Source: Alistipes sp. (lineage in GTDB: Bacteria > Bacteroidota > Bacteroidia > Bacteroidales > Rikenellaceae). Taken from it: a DNA stretch of 64,000 nucleotides. The stretch lies in NCBI GenBank assembly GCA_017505725.1, contig JAFVOR010000067.1, positions 1-64,000 on the forward strand, written 5' to 3'. Position numbers and translations under genes: made by a program. How positions within the stretch are numbered: the stretch's first letter is position 1; each line of letters opens with the position of its first letter. The notes beneath the pieces are model-generated. The model did no database searches, was not told the DNA's origin, and saw nothing but the letters and a program-made list of their open reading frames with translations. This document shows positions 24,779 through 34,126 of the stretch, piece after piece.

Positions 24779-24786
24779 TATATTTG
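24779..24786 (+). promoter_or_regulatory. -7 box for the His/Ser-rich lipoprotein gene
   Basis: TATATTTG, 53 bp before the ATG. Confidence 0.65.
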
Positions 24787-24839
24787 CATATACTAAAAGA
24801 CGGGGTTCGCTCGTTTTGTGATAAAAGAGTAGTTTCACT

Positions 24840-25913
24840 ATGAGAAAGATTGTTGCATACTTTTCGGTTTTGGCCTCGATGGCACTGTTGTCGAGTTGTG
24901 CTGCTGCGTGGCAGAGTGTCTCCTATTCCGACGATTTGTATAACATACACAACAAGACTGCTATAGCCGAGCGTCAGAAGGCGGAGGCGGAGTTGGCGAA
25001 GGCTCAGTACGAGGCTCAGCAGGCTCAGTACGAGGCGAACCTTGCACGCATCAAGGCTGAGGCGGCAAAGCAGAATATCACTGTTGCCGAGGGCAGTGCC
25101 AACTTCAATGCCTACGATGCTGTGTTGGCAGACAGCTACGAGAGCGCCTATGCTCGTCGCTTGTATGGCTTCTCGTCGCCTACCTATCGTATGCCATCTT
25201 CCTACTACACACTGCGTTACTCCGATGCATTCTTCTATGCTTCGGCCTACGACCCTGCATTCTACAATGTGATGGTCTCGGGTGATATGGTGTGGGTAGA
25301 GCCTAAGTATGTAACCTCGATGTTTGGCTCGTGGGGTGCAACCGTTGTCCCTGCGTACAATTGGTATTATGGCTGGGTGTCGCCATACGACTATTGGTAT
25401 CGTCCATACCGCTATTGGCACACACCATACTGCTATGGTTGGAATCCGCACTACTACTGCGGCTACTACAATCATCACTACCATCGCCACCACTACCATC
25501 ATCACAACAACCACTATCGTCCTCACCGCCCTTCGCACCGTCCACCATACGCAGGCTCGGGTAGCGTAGGTAATACAGGTCACCACACCAACCGTCCCGG
25601 TATGGTTGTTGGTCGCAATCCTGGCGCACAGCGTCCTGCCGACCGAGGTGGTAACAGCTATCGTCCATCGCAACCTTCGAACAGAGGATCGAAGCCTGCC
25701 TATCGCAGTGGCTCGTCATCATCTTCGTCGTCATCATCTTCGTCGCGTGGATATGGCTCGTCATCGTACCGAAGCGGCAGCACGAGCAGTGGCTCATCCT
25801 CATATCGTAGCGGCTCGTCGAGTAGCTCATTCTCCTCGGGTTCAAGCAGTGGCTCACGCTCCTATTCGAGTGGCGGAGGCAGCTCGAGTGGCGGTAACTC
25901 GCGTGGAAGATAA
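24840..25913 (+). CDS. His/Tyr-rich and Ser/Arg-rich lipoprotein
   Basis: A 357-residue lipoprotein (lipobox LSSC, residues 17-20). After the lipid anchor come an Ala/Glu/Lys/Gln-rich helical stretch (~40-80), a Tyr/Trp-rich region (~110-205), a His/Tyr-rich segment with clusters such as HHYHRHHYHHHNNHY (~207-225), and a Ser/Gly/Arg-rich tail from ~280 with a run of serines. I do not recognise a family. The His cluster could bind divalent metals and the Ser/Gly tail is probably disordered; both are inferences from composition. The FadL-like gene follows 29 bp later and may share the transcript. Confidence 0.8.
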   Translation: MRKIVAYFSVLASMALLSSCAAAWQSVSYSDDLYNIHNKTAIAERQKAEAELAKAQYEAQQAQYEANLARIKAEAAKQNITVAEGSANFNAYDAVLADSYESAYARRLYGFSSPTYRMPSSYYTLRYSDAFFYASAYDPAFYNVMVSGDMVWVEPKYVTSMFGSWGATVVPAYNWYYGWVSPYDYWYRPYRYWHTPYCYGWNPHYYCGYYNHHYHRHHYHHHNNHYRPHRPSHRPPYAGSGSVGNTGHHTNRPGMVVGRNPGAQRPADRGGNSYRPSQPSNRGSKPAYRSGSSSSSSSSSSSRGYGSSSYRSGSTSSGSSSYRSGSSSSSFSSGSSSGSRSYSSGGGSSSGGNSRGR

Positions 25914-25942
25914 TAGTCCTTAATTTATTGAACTTTACGACT

Positions 25943-27589
25943 ATGAAAAGACTTTTTTTGGCACTCACAACCCTTTTGTCGTTGGGTGTGTTTGCACAGG
26001 CGCAGAATACATCGGGTCTGCTATTGAATCGCGACATCATACCTGCATCGACCATACTCACGCTCTCGCAACGCAATGTGGCGGGTACAGCCCGTTCGAT
26101 GGGTATGGGTGGTGCATTCACCTCGCTCGGTGCCGATATGGCATCGCTGAGCTACAACCCTGCAGGTGTGGGTATGTATCAGCGTAACGAGGTCTCGATG
26201 AGCTTCGGTCTTGGTATCTCGAGTGCCAAGAGCTATAACGCCTTCAATAGTGGCGACAACATCAACACCCGAGCTGCAGCCAATAGCCTCGGTGCGTCGT
26301 TCAAGATATATGAGAGTTCGGGTAAGCTCACTGCAGTGAACTTTGCCTTTGCCTACAACAAGATTGCCGACTACAACTACGATATCAGCTATAACAGTCT
26401 GCCTACCGAGTCGTCGTTGGCAGATGCCTTTGCCGATATTGCCAACGGAAATGGCCTGGGCATCAACTCGAGCAACAAGATTACCGACCAGAACGGCTAC
26501 TACGATTACGATATGAATCCCTACTTCTGGGGTACCGCTATGGCATACAAGGCGGGCCTTATAAACAAGGGCTCGAATGGATGGTATCCCGATGAGATTG
26601 GCCCTGGAGCGCAGATGACGCAGTATACCACTCAGCGTAGTCGTGGTTCGGCCGGTGAGTTTACATTTGCGCTGGGTATCAACATTAATAATATCCTCTA
26701 TCTGGGTGCTTCGCTCGACATTATGAGCATCACTCGCAGACAGACCCTCTACTATTCGGAGTATATCGCCTACGAGGGTGCAAGACCCGATGCAGCGGCA
26801 TATCCATATCAGTTGCAGGAGTTCCGTTTTGGTCAGTCGATGCAGATCGATGGCGCAGGTGTCGGAGCAAAGTTTGGCTTTGTGCTACGCCCTTCAAAGG
26901 GGTTGCGCATAGGCTTTGCGGTACACACGCCGAGCTACTACTCGTTGGCCTACCGCTACGAGGGATGGCTCTCGTCTGACGCTTTGAGTGTGGGTGACAA
27001 CCCCTACGGATGGGAGGTGAAGAACGGTTTTGTCTATGCCGATGAGCGCACACCTATATTGCAGGATGGCGGCGACAATCGTTGGAAGTTCTCTACCCCT
27101 ACACGCCTCTTGGCGGGTATCTCCTATGCTATTGGTAAGTACGCAATAATCTCTGCTGACTATGAGTATGGTGCCTACCGCTCACTCAAACTCGATTTCG
27201 CACCGACCAACCCTGGTTATGGCACTGCCGATTTTCGCACTAATCTCAATGGCGTACACTCCGTTCGCGGAGGTATCGAGCTCAAGCCTGTGCCTTGGCT
27301 CTCTCTGCGTGCAGGTGGCGGCTACAATAGTGGCGTAATGCGTAACAACTACGACTTTATCATATTCTCCGAGCCTATCAACGATACTTCGTGGTACGCA
27401 TCTGCAGGTCTCGGATTCCGTCTCGGTAAAGTCACCTCTATCGATTTGGCATACCAATATATAAATAGCCGCTATACCGACTACTATAGCTTCTATACCA
27501 AAGTTGGCGATGTTCCAAATCATAGTCCCCTTTACGGACTCGATATATTGAAGCACAACATTGCCTTGACATTTGCATTTAGATTCTAG
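25943..27589 (+). CDS. OmpP1/FadL/TodX-family outer-membrane transport protein
   Basis: A 548-residue beta-barrel porin with signal peptide MKRLFLALTTLLSLGVFAQA, which decides the start over an ATG 15 bp upstream. Early family signature: GTARSMGMGGAFTSLGADMASLSYNPAGVGMY. The sequence ends with an aromatic beta-strand (NIALTFAFRF), as expected for BAM substrates. FadL family members import hydrophobic compounds such as long-chain fatty acids; Bacteroidota paralogues are often labelled hemin receptors without proof. The substrate here is unknown. Confidence 0.9.
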   Translation: MKRLFLALTTLLSLGVFAQAQNTSGLLLNRDIIPASTILTLSQRNVAGTARSMGMGGAFTSLGADMASLSYNPAGVGMYQRNEVSMSFGLGISSAKSYNAFNSGDNINTRAAANSLGASFKIYESSGKLTAVNFAFAYNKIADYNYDISYNSLPTESSLADAFADIANGNGLGINSSNKITDQNGYYDYDMNPYFWGTAMAYKAGLINKGSNGWYPDEIGPGAQMTQYTTQRSRGSAGEFTFALGININNILYLGASLDIMSITRRQTLYYSEYIAYEGARPDAAAYPYQLQEFRFGQSMQIDGAGVGAKFGFVLRPSKGLRIGFAVHTPSYYSLAYRYEGWLSSDALSVGDNPYGWEVKNGFVYADERTPILQDGGDNRWKFSTPTRLLAGISYAIGKYAIISADYEYGAYRSLKLDFAPTNPGYGTADFRTNLNGVHSVRGGIELKPVPWLSLRAGGGYNSGVMRNNYDFIIFSEPINDTSWYASAGLGFRLGKVTSIDLAYQYINSRYTDYYSFYTKVGDVPNHSPLYGLDILKHNIALTFAFRF

Positions 27590-27607
27590 CAATGCTCTGG
27601 ATGAAAA

Positions 27608-27640
27608 TAAAAAAGCCTGTCACTTCGACAGGCTTTTCTT
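27608..27640. terminator. bidirectional terminator between porin and ridA
   Basis: AAAAAGCCTGTC/GACAGGCTTTTCTT with a short ACTTC loop, placed between convergent genes. Confidence 0.88.
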
Positions 27641-27656
27641 GTGTCCAATCGGTGTT

Positions 27657-28046
27657 TTACTTTACCGCTACTGCGTCGATCTCGACCTTTGCGCCCATAG
27701 GCAATGCTGCCACCTCGTAGCACATACGGGCAGGTTTCTCGCCCTCGAAGTACTCGGCATACACAGCATTCATAGCTGCGAAATCCTTGATGCTGTCGAG
27801 CAATACGGTGGTCTTGACGATGTCCGAGTAGTCCATACCTGCCTCGCGCAAGATTGCACCGAGGTTGTCGAGCGACTGGCGAGTCTGCTCCTCGATGCTC
27901 TCTGGCATTGTGCCTGTTGCAGGGTTGATTGGGAGCTGTCCCGAAACATAGAGTGTAGCCTCGGCCTCTACGGCCTTGCGAGCCTGCGAGTAAGGACCAA
28001 CGGCCTTTGGCGCATTCTCGGCTGCGATAGTTACAATTTTTGTCAT
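27657..28046 (-). CDS. ridA: RidA family (YjgF) 2-aminoacrylate deaminase
   Basis: A 129-residue protein hydrolysing reactive enamines and imines such as 2-aminoacrylate, which PLP enzymes and serine catabolism produce. Conserved features: APKAVGPYSQA near the N-terminus, LYVSGQLPINP, and the catalytic-Arg region KPARMCYEVAALPMGAKVEIDAVA. It forms trimers in the family. It is the last gene of a minus-strand unit behind valS and a C_GCAxxG_C_C gene (24-nt gap). Confidence 0.94.
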   Translation of the reverse strand: MTKIVTIAAENAPKAVGPYSQARKAVEAEATLYVSGQLPINPATGTMPESIEEQTRQSLDNLGAILREAGMDYSDIVKTTVLLDSIKDFAAMNAVYAEYFEGEKPARMCYEVAALPMGAKVEIDAVAVK

Positions 28047-28070
28047 AGTTATAAAGTGTTTTTTAGTTCT

Positions 28071-28544
28071 TTATCCTCTGTTTGCAAGATAGTTGCCGAC
28101 AATCAGCGCTGCATCGTAGACATACTCCGAGCAAGGGCGCTTCTTGTAGTACTCTGCGGTGCGTGGTGATGGGGTAGGCTCATCCTTTGGACAATCCAAG
28201 CCGAGCAACGAGCGACAAACAATATTGCCATTTTGCTGGCGGAACTGCTCGGCAAACTCCTGCACAAGGGCGTAGTTTGCCTTTTTCGCCTCGGCGTTGT
28301 CTGCGCCTGGGCAGGGCGAGATGAAACTTGCCAAAAATGCCATTCCGCTCACTGCGCCACACACCTCACGCAAGCGACCCATACCTCCTCCGAACGAGGC
28401 GGTAATCTTGGCCACCATCTCTTCGTCGAGCGAAGTGATGTCAGCAAAGGCAAGGGCCACCGATTGTGCGCAGTTGTACCCCTTGTTGAAATACCCCTTG
28501 GCACGCTCGGCACGCTCCTCTGCGTTAATCTTTATAGTCTCCAT
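28071..28544 (-). CDS. C_GCAxxG_C_C family protein
   Basis: A 157-residue protein of the redox-type C_GCAxxG_C_C family: NCAQSVALAF, then GGGMGRLREVCGAVSG, SPCPG, and a C-terminal CRSLLGLDC plus RPCSEYVYDA. Seven cysteines suggest a metal or disulfide role; the family is often found near redox enzymes and transporters. The stop of valS is 1 nt upstream, so it is in the valS-ridA transcript. Confidence 0.9.
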   Translation of the reverse strand: METIKINAEERAERAKGYFNKGYNCAQSVALAFADITSLDEEMVAKITASFGGGMGRLREVCGAVSGMAFLASFISPCPGADNAEAKKANYALVQEFAEQFRQQNGNIVCRSLLGLDCPKDEPTPSPRTAEYYKKRPCSEYVYDAALIVGNYLANRG

Positions 28545-28545
28545 A

Positions 28546-31173
28546 CTATCTCAATGCTTGCAATTGAGCCTCGATAGCGGCAATCTTCGCCTCGGCATCA
28601 CGCTTCTTGTTCTGCTCGTTCTCGACAACCTGAGCCGGTGCCGACGACACGAAACGCTCGTTCGAGAGCTTCTTCATCACAGTTGCAAGGAAGCCCTGCT
28701 GGTATGCCAAATCCTTCTCGAGCTTGGCAATCTCTGCCTCCTTGTCGATGTTGTCGCCCATAGGCACGAAGTACTGCGTAGTCTTGACGATGAAGGCGGC
28801 ATCCATAGGATTCTTCTCCTCGACAAATGTCACCTGCGAGAGGTTTGCCATCTTGGCAATCACCGCCTCGTACTCCGAAGGGTAGTTCTCGTCGCGAACA
28901 ACCTTCAACTCGAGAGCCTCCTTCTGTGCGAGGTTCTTCTGCTTGCGGATGTTTCGCACGGCCGAAACAACCTCCTGAGCCAATGCAAAGCGAGCCAACG
29001 CTGCCTCATCTGCAGCAGCAGCCTTTGGCATCTGTGCCACGCAGATCGACTCACCCTCCTTACGCTCTGCCAAGTCCTGCCAAATCTCCTCGGTTACGAA
29101 CGGCATAAACGGATGGAGCAAGAGCATCAACTTCTCGAAGATCTGCTTTGTCTCCGCCATAGTCGCAGCGTCGCAAGGTGCAAGGTATGCCGGCTTGATC
29201 ATCTCCAGGTACCAGCCGCTGAAGTCGTCCCAGAAGAGCTTGTAAGCCACCATCAACGCCTCCGAGATGCGGTAGTTGTTGAAGTTATCCTCGATCTCGG
29301 CAAGTGCGGCATTGAAGCGGTTTGTAAACCAAGCTACAGCCTGCTTCGAGCAGTCGCTCTGTGCCAACTGCTCATCTACCTGCCAGCCGTTGATAAGGCG
29401 GTAAGCGTTCCAAATCTTATTTCCGAAGTTACGACCCTGCTCGCAGAGAGCGTTGTCGAACATCAAGTCGTTACCAGCCGACGAGCAGAGCATCATAGCC
29501 ACACGCACGCCATCAGCACCATACTCGGCTATCAGATCGAGTGGATCAGGCGAGTTGCCCAACTGCTTCGACATCTTGCGACCAATCTTGTCGCGCACGA
29601 TACCTGTGAAATATACATTACCAAATGGCTTCTCGCCACGATACTCATATCCCGCCATAATCATACGAGCCACCCAGAAGAAGATGATATCCGGACCTGT
29701 CACAAGGTCGTTAGTAGGGTAGTAGTAGCGAATCTGCTCGTTGTCGGGGTTGCGGATGCCGTCGAATACCGAGATTGGCCACAACCACGATGAGAACCAG
29801 GTGTCGAGTACATCGTCATCTTGACGAAGGTCTGCGAGTGTGAGCGAAGCATCACCAGCCTTCTCGCGTGCCAACTCCAATGCCTTCTCGGCAGTCTCAG
29901 CTACGACATAACCACCCTTTGGAAGGTAGTATGCCGGTATACGCTGACCCCACCACAATTGACGCGAGATACACCAATCCTTGATGTTCTCCATCCAGTG
30001 ACGATATGTATTCTTGTACTTCTCAGGTACGAAGCGGATGATATCCTCCAATACAGCCTTGGTTGCAGGCTCGGCAATCTCCTTCATCGCCATAAACCAC
30101 TGCATCGACAACTTAGGCTCGATGGCTACACCTGTACGCTCCGAGTAACCAACATTGTTGGTGTAGGCCTCAGTCTTTTCGAGGAGGTCGGCCTCTGCCA
30201 AGTCCTTCTCAATCTGCTTGCGACAGTCGAAACGATCCATACCTACATACATACCAACCTTATCGTTGATTGTACCGTTGTCGTTGAAGATGTCGATGGT
30301 CTCGAGACCATACTTCTCGCCGAGCATATAGTCGTTGACATCGTGTGCAGGGGTAACCTTCAATGCACCTGTACCGAACTCGATGTCGACATACTCGTCG
30401 CGGATGATAGGAATAGAACGACCTACGAGTGGCACGATTACACGCGCATCCTCTGCGATGTCGGCATAGCGAGGGTCGTTTGGATTAAGGCATACTGCGG
30501 TGTCGCCCAGGATGGTCTCGGGACGGGTTGTAGCAACGATGATGTTGCGATCCGAGCCCTCCAGCTTGTAGCGCAAGTAGTAGAGCTTACCCTGCGACTC
30601 CTTGTAGATTACCTCCTCGTCAGAGAGAGCGGTCTGTGCCGATGGATCCCAGTTTACCATACGCACACCACGATAGATCTTTCCCTTGCGGTAGAGGTCG
30701 CAGAATACCGAGATTACGCTCTCGGTGCGCTCCGGATCCATAGTGAAGCAGGTGCGCTCCCAGTCGCACGAAGCACCGAGCTTACGCAACTGCTTGAGGA
30801 TGATACCTCCGTGCTTCTCCTTCCACTCCCAAGCGTGGGCGAGGAACTCCTCGCGTGTGAGAGTGTTCTTGTCGATACCCTCGGCCTTCAACTTGGCTAC
30901 AACCTTCGCCTCGGTAGCGATAGATGCGTGGTCGGTACCCGGCACCCAACAAGCATTCTTGCCGAGCATACGAGCGCGACGCACCAACACATCCTGCAAG
31001 GTGTTGTTGAGCATATGACCCATATGCAACATACCTGTTACATTTGGTGGTGGGATTACGATAGTGTAAGGCTCGCGAGCATCAGGCTCCGAGTGGAAGA
31101 TGTTTTTCTCGATCCAGTAGTCGTACCACTTCGACTCAATCTCTTGTGGTAAATACTTGTCTGCTATTGCCAT
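28546..31173 (-). CDS. valS: valyl-tRNA synthetase
   Basis: A class Ia aminoacyl-tRNA synthetase of 875 residues charging tRNA-Val. The HIGH-type signature is [20 protein letters not shown], the second signature reads [17 protein letters not shown] (KMSKQ instead of KMSKS), and the editing domain lies between them. The C-terminal ~70 residues form the coiled-coil tRNA-binding arm ([20 protein letters not shown]). Normal length. It heads an operon with the C_GCAxxG_C_C protein and ridA. Confidence 0.97.
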   Translation of the reverse strand: MAIADKYLPQEIESKWYDYWIEKNIFHSEPDAREPYTIVIPPPNVTGMLHMGHMLNNTLQDVLVRRARMLGKNACWVPGTDHASIATEAKVVAKLKAEGIDKNTLTREEFLAHAWEWKEKHGGIILKQLRKLGASCDWERTCFTMDPERTESVISVFCDLYRKGKIYRGVRMVNWDPSAQTALSDEEVIYKESQGKLYYLRYKLEGSDRNIIVATTRPETILGDTAVCLNPNDPRYADIAEDARVIVPLVGRSIPIIRDEYVDIEFGTGALKVTPAHDVNDYMLGEKYGLETIDIFNDNGTINDKVGMYVGMDRFDCRKQIEKDLAEADLLEKTEAYTNNVGYSERTGVAIEPKLSMQWFMAMKEIAEPATKAVLEDIIRFVPEKYKNTYRHWMENIKDWCISRQLWWGQRIPAYYLPKGGYVVAETAEKALELAREKAGDASLTLADLRQDDDVLDTWFSSWLWPISVFDGIRNPDNEQIRYYYPTNDLVTGPDIIFFWVARMIMAGYEYRGEKPFGNVYFTGIVRDKIGRKMSKQLGNSPDPLDLIAEYGADGVRVAMMLCSSAGNDLMFDNALCEQGRNFGNKIWNAYRLINGWQVDEQLAQSDCSKQAVAWFTNRFNAALAEIEDNFNNYRISEALMVAYKLFWDDFSGWYLEMIKPAYLAPCDAATMAETKQIFEKLMLLLHPFMPFVTEEIWQDLAERKEGESICVAQMPKAAAADEAALARFALAQEVVSAVRNIRKQKNLAQKEALELKVVRDENYPSEYEAVIAKMANLSQVTFVEEKNPMDAAFIVKTTQYFVPMGDNIDKEAEIAKLEKDLAYQQGFLATVMKKLSNERFVSSAPAQVVENEQNKKRDAEAKIAAIEAQLQALR

Positions 31174-31235
31174 TTTTTCTATATGTTTTGTTTGTTTAAT
31201 TTCTCTGAAATTATCGTGGAATTGATTCCAAACTG

Positions 31236-31243
31236 CAAAAGTA
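31236..31243 (-). promoter_or_regulatory. -7 box for the valS operon
   Basis: The minus strand reads TACTTTTG, 62 bp before the valS ATG. Confidence 0.6.
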
Positions 31244-31284
31244 CAAAAAATAAATTGAAATTAAAACTAAACAGCACTAAAAAT

Positions 31285-31314
31285 AGAGTGTGTCCAAAAT
31301 GTTGAACACACTCT
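31285..31314 (-). terminator. terminator of the DUF6259 gene
   Basis: AGAGTGTGT/ACACACTCT stem with inner pairing; on the minus strand it is followed by ATTTTTAG, 30 bp after the stop codon. Confidence 0.75.
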
Positions 31315-31342
31315 GCTATTGTTGTAGTTGTGATGTTGTCTC

Positions 31343-33463
31343 TTATTCCTTCTCAAAGAGAAGAACTGCCAGGTCGTACTGACCGAGCGACACCTGCTTG
31401 CCATCGGTCGATACCTTGCCATTGCCGAGTGTCGAAGCCTCGACAAAACGATAGCCCGGCACCGAGATTTTTGTCTCGATAGTGCCTTTGTCAAACTCGT
31501 TTGTTGCGGCTACTACCATTCGCTTCTCGCCGAAGAAGGCTTTGGCTTGCACCTTCTTGTTCGAGCTCTCGAAACCCAAAACATCGCGGAACGTACCAAA
31601 CATAAAGCAATCCTTGTATCGCTCGCGGATGGCATTCACTGCACCGAGGTATGCCTGATAACGAGGAGTCTCGTCGATAAGACCACGACAACGATAAATC
31701 TCGATGTCGTTGCACAAACCCTTCAGTAAGGTCATATTCACGCGACGCTCCACATCGATATCGTCGCGCTGATTGCGGTTCGAGAACTTAATCTCAGGGA
31801 AGGTGTATCGCATCAGCTCGGTGAAGTCACTCTTGCCATATTGGATGCCATTCGACATTGTGAAGTCGACATAGTGCGACGAGTAGTCGACGATATGCTC
31901 CGAGCCTATACCGAACTCATCACCATATTTTGCGCGAGCATAGTCGCGCAGAATCTTCATTGTCTGTCCCTTATCGTAGACAAGACGAGTGTCGGGAACA
32001 GGAAACTCGCGCGAAGTGTCCCAAGGCACCTTCTTGCTATAGCCCTTGCCCATCTGGTCGAAGAATGCGGCACTTGCACCCACCGAAGCGGCGCGGTCTA
32101 CCAAGCCCTTTAGCAACTCGCGCCACTCTGGGAAGCGTGTATCGGCGATGACGAAGGTCTGCGCCATATATTGCGAGAGCCACGAACCCATACCCGAGAA
32201 ACGATATTCGTCGGCAATCTCCGAACCCGAAGGGCTCTTGTAGCACACCTTCGAGCCAAGTCCACTCTTGTAGAAGTTGCTGTTGCGGTCGATGAGATGG
32301 CCATTGAAGTAGAGGGCGAGGTGCTTGCCATCTTTGCAGAACTTCGTAATCTCCTTCTTCATACCCTTGTCGCCGCCTTGTGAGTCATCCTCGGTGTAGT
32401 TAGGGTAGGCGTTGTCGAAGCCCTCCTTCCACCATCCGAAGAAGAGTACGGTGTTCGAGTCGACACTCTCGGCACAATCCTTGACGCGGCCATTCAGGTC
32501 GCTATACTTGAGCAGATAGTCGCCATACTGATGCTTAAAGATGATGCGTTGCCACGACTTCATCTCCTGCACCCACTTTGGCTGTGGCTTTCTGTCCCAC
32601 CAAGACGAGTTTACCCACGCACGGTATTTGTCGGCAGCCTTGTGCCAAGTGCCGTTGTAGAGTGCAAGGATGTTGGTGTCGTTGCTCCAGCTCTCACCAT
32701 AGAAGCAGTGAGGGTACTTGAAGAGTCCGAACTCCGGCTGTGTGAACTCCCCTTTGCTATCAGGATAGACACGCATACCGTGCCAGGTGTCCTGAATGAG
32801 CGGGTCGTGGCTGCCGATGTAGAGACCATTCTTCTCGCCTGCAAGGAGGAAGAAGTTCATCGAGGCGTTGCCACCATAGTGAAGATCGCGCTGGCGGAAG
32901 TGCTGATGGGGACCCATATAAGGGGTTGCCATAGCCTTCGATAGGATATGCTTTACGGGGTCGGCATAGTAGCGGCCACCGCTGTGTGACATAATCAGGG
33001 CGTGATCTTTCGGGAGCTTGGCGTTGTGAACGAGAGGGTAGTCCAACTCGCGGATTACGGTGTGCTCCACATTGTTCTCGACGGCCGACGCAAAGTGCAC
33101 CTCGTCACCCTCGATTGTGATGGTGAGTCGAAGCGACATTTGTAACACTTTGCCATCGATATCAACAAGCTTCGGATAAGAGATGGTGATGCTTGTGTCG
33201 TTGCTTTCTACGCGCGCTTTTTGCTGCTCGGGCACAATCTGAATCTCGCGCTCGGCGTGCGAATCATAGAACATTCGCCACAGGTAGCCTCCCGAGGCGT
33301 AGTTGTGGCCCGTCGAGAGGTTTCTGAGTTCTGTCAGATTACCCTCTTTGTCAACAGCGACAGCAACCTTATCGTTGCGAAGCGAGACGGCGGTTTTTGC
33401 CTCTGCGGCAAACCAAAATGTGCAGCAGATGAGCGATAATACGAAGGTGAAAATTTTTCTCAT
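31343..33463 (-). CDS. DUF6259-type secreted protein, putative glycoside-active enzyme (paralogue 1)
   Basis: A 706-residue exported protein (signal peptide MRKIFTFVLSLICCTFWFAAEA). The first ~270 residues are beta-rich, and the rest looks like a (beta/alpha)8 barrel with GKHLALYFNGHLIDR, GASAAFFDQMGKGYSKK and FGIGSEHIVDYSSHYVDFTMS. The same architecture occurs at 47235-49415. Such two-domain proteins in Bacteroidota are annotated DUF6259 and resemble GH barrel enzymes. Candidate catalytic acids are the Asp in FFDQMG and the Glu in GSEHIV, by inspection only. It is a single-gene unit without SusC/SusD partners. Confidence 0.8.
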   Translation of the reverse strand: MRKIFTFVLSLICCTFWFAAEAKTAVSLRNDKVAVAVDKEGNLTELRNLSTGHNYASGGYLWRMFYDSHAEREIQIVPEQQKARVESNDTSITISYPKLVDIDGKVLQMSLRLTITIEGDEVHFASAVENNVEHTVIRELDYPLVHNAKLPKDHALIMSHSGGRYYADPVKHILSKAMATPYMGPHQHFRQRDLHYGGNASMNFFLLAGEKNGLYIGSHDPLIQDTWHGMRVYPDSKGEFTQPEFGLFKYPHCFYGESWSNDTNILALYNGTWHKAADKYRAWVNSSWWDRKPQPKWVQEMKSWQRIIFKHQYGDYLLKYSDLNGRVKDCAESVDSNTVLFFGWWKEGFDNAYPNYTEDDSQGGDKGMKKEITKFCKDGKHLALYFNGHLIDRNSNFYKSGLGSKVCYKSPSGSEIADEYRFSGMGSWLSQYMAQTFVIADTRFPEWRELLKGLVDRAASVGASAAFFDQMGKGYSKKVPWDTSREFPVPDTRLVYDKGQTMKILRDYARAKYGDEFGIGSEHIVDYSSHYVDFTMSNGIQYGKSDFTELMRYTFPEIKFSNRNQRDDIDVERRVNMTLLKGLCNDIEIYRCRGLIDETPRYQAYLGAVNAIRERYKDCFMFGTFRDVLGFESSNKKVQAKAFFGEKRMVVAATNEFDKGTIETKISVPGYRFVEASTLGNGKVSTDGKQVSLGQYDLAVLLFEKE

Positions 33464-33491
33464 TTTTGGAGTTTTTATGTTTTATCTTCTA

Positions 33492-33499
33492 CAAAGATA
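33492..33499 (-). promoter_or_regulatory. -7 box for the DUF6259 gene
   Basis: The minus strand reads TATCTTTG, 28 bp before the ATG. Confidence 0.65.
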
Positions 33500-33594
33500 G
33501 TGAATATCCGCTAAAAAAAAGGTAATAGGGTGTAAAAAGTGGCATTGCTATGAAATTTTTTGAGCAGATTGTGCGTTACTTGCAATGAAATGAG

Positions 33595-33602
33595 TATATT
33601 TG
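33595..33602 (+). promoter_or_regulatory. -7 box for the exported thioredoxin gene
   Basis: TATATTTG, 39 bp before the ATG. Confidence 0.65.
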
Positions 33603-33641
33603 TATAGTGAAATTATGTTTAATTAAAAAATAGAGCAGAGT

Positions 33642-34052
33642 ATGAAAAAGTTATTTTTGGTATTGGCTGCAATATTTGCAGTTGTGGTAACACCAACCCT
33701 CTCGGCTGCAACACCCGAGGGTAGTGATAAGAGCGCAGTATTGAAGGTTACTAACGATAATTTCGACACACTTGCCGCCAAGCATAAGCTATTGATTGTC
33801 GATTTCTGGGCGCAGTGGTGCCCTCCTTGTCGTGCGCTGACTCCTGTGATTGAGGAGCTTGCCACAGAGTATGTCGGCAAGGTTGCAATCGGCAAGTGTA
33901 ATGTCGATGAGAACAAGGAACTTACCCGCAAATTTGAGGTTTCGAGCATCCCGGCGGTATTCTTCATCAAGAATGGCAAGATTGTCGATACCCACCTCGG
34001 CTACTGCGAGAAGGCGGTGCTGAAAGAGAAGATCGAGAAGTTCAGAAAGTAA
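33642..34052 (+). CDS. exported thioredoxin-fold protein with CPPC active site
   Basis: A 136-residue thioredoxin with an N-terminal signal sequence (MKKLFLVLAAIFAVVVTPTLSA), so it acts in the periplasm. The active site is QWCPPCRAL (Cys60, Cys63) and the cis-Pro loop is SSIPAVFF. CPPC rather than CGPC is typical of oxidoreductases with shifted potential, such as TlpA-like or thiol-exchange partners. It is one domain without a membrane partner, flanked by its own promoter and the feoB promoter. Confidence 0.9.
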   Translation: MKKLFLVLAAIFAVVVTPTLSAATPEGSDKSAVLKVTNDNFDTLAAKHKLLIVDFWAQWCPPCRALTPVIEELATEYVGKVAIGKCNVDENKELTRKFEVSSIPAVFFIKNGKIVDTHLGYCEKAVLKEKIEKFRK

Positions 34053-34102
34053 CACTCGAAATATTTGTTTTGACAAAGGTATGAAAAAATATAATTTTTT
34101 CG

Positions 34103-34110
34103 TACCTTTG
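34103..34110 (+). promoter_or_regulatory. -7 box for feoB
   Basis: TACCTTTG, 16 bp before the feoB ATG, giving a very short leader. Confidence 0.7.
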
Positions 34111-34126
34111 TCGCGTTTTGGGGGAT

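Noticed and set aside
28297..29793. Second long frame opposite valS (498 codons)
   Set aside because: Same reason: a mirror of valS, of low-complexity hydrophobic/basic composition, with no promoter box or ribosome site.
29821..31152. Long open frame of 443 codons on the strand opposite valS
   Set aside because: It lies entirely inside an unmistakable valS gene. The strong bias to GAG/CTC-type codons in this genome removes stops from antisense frames; the translation is Leu/Arg/Val/His-rich and has no motif.
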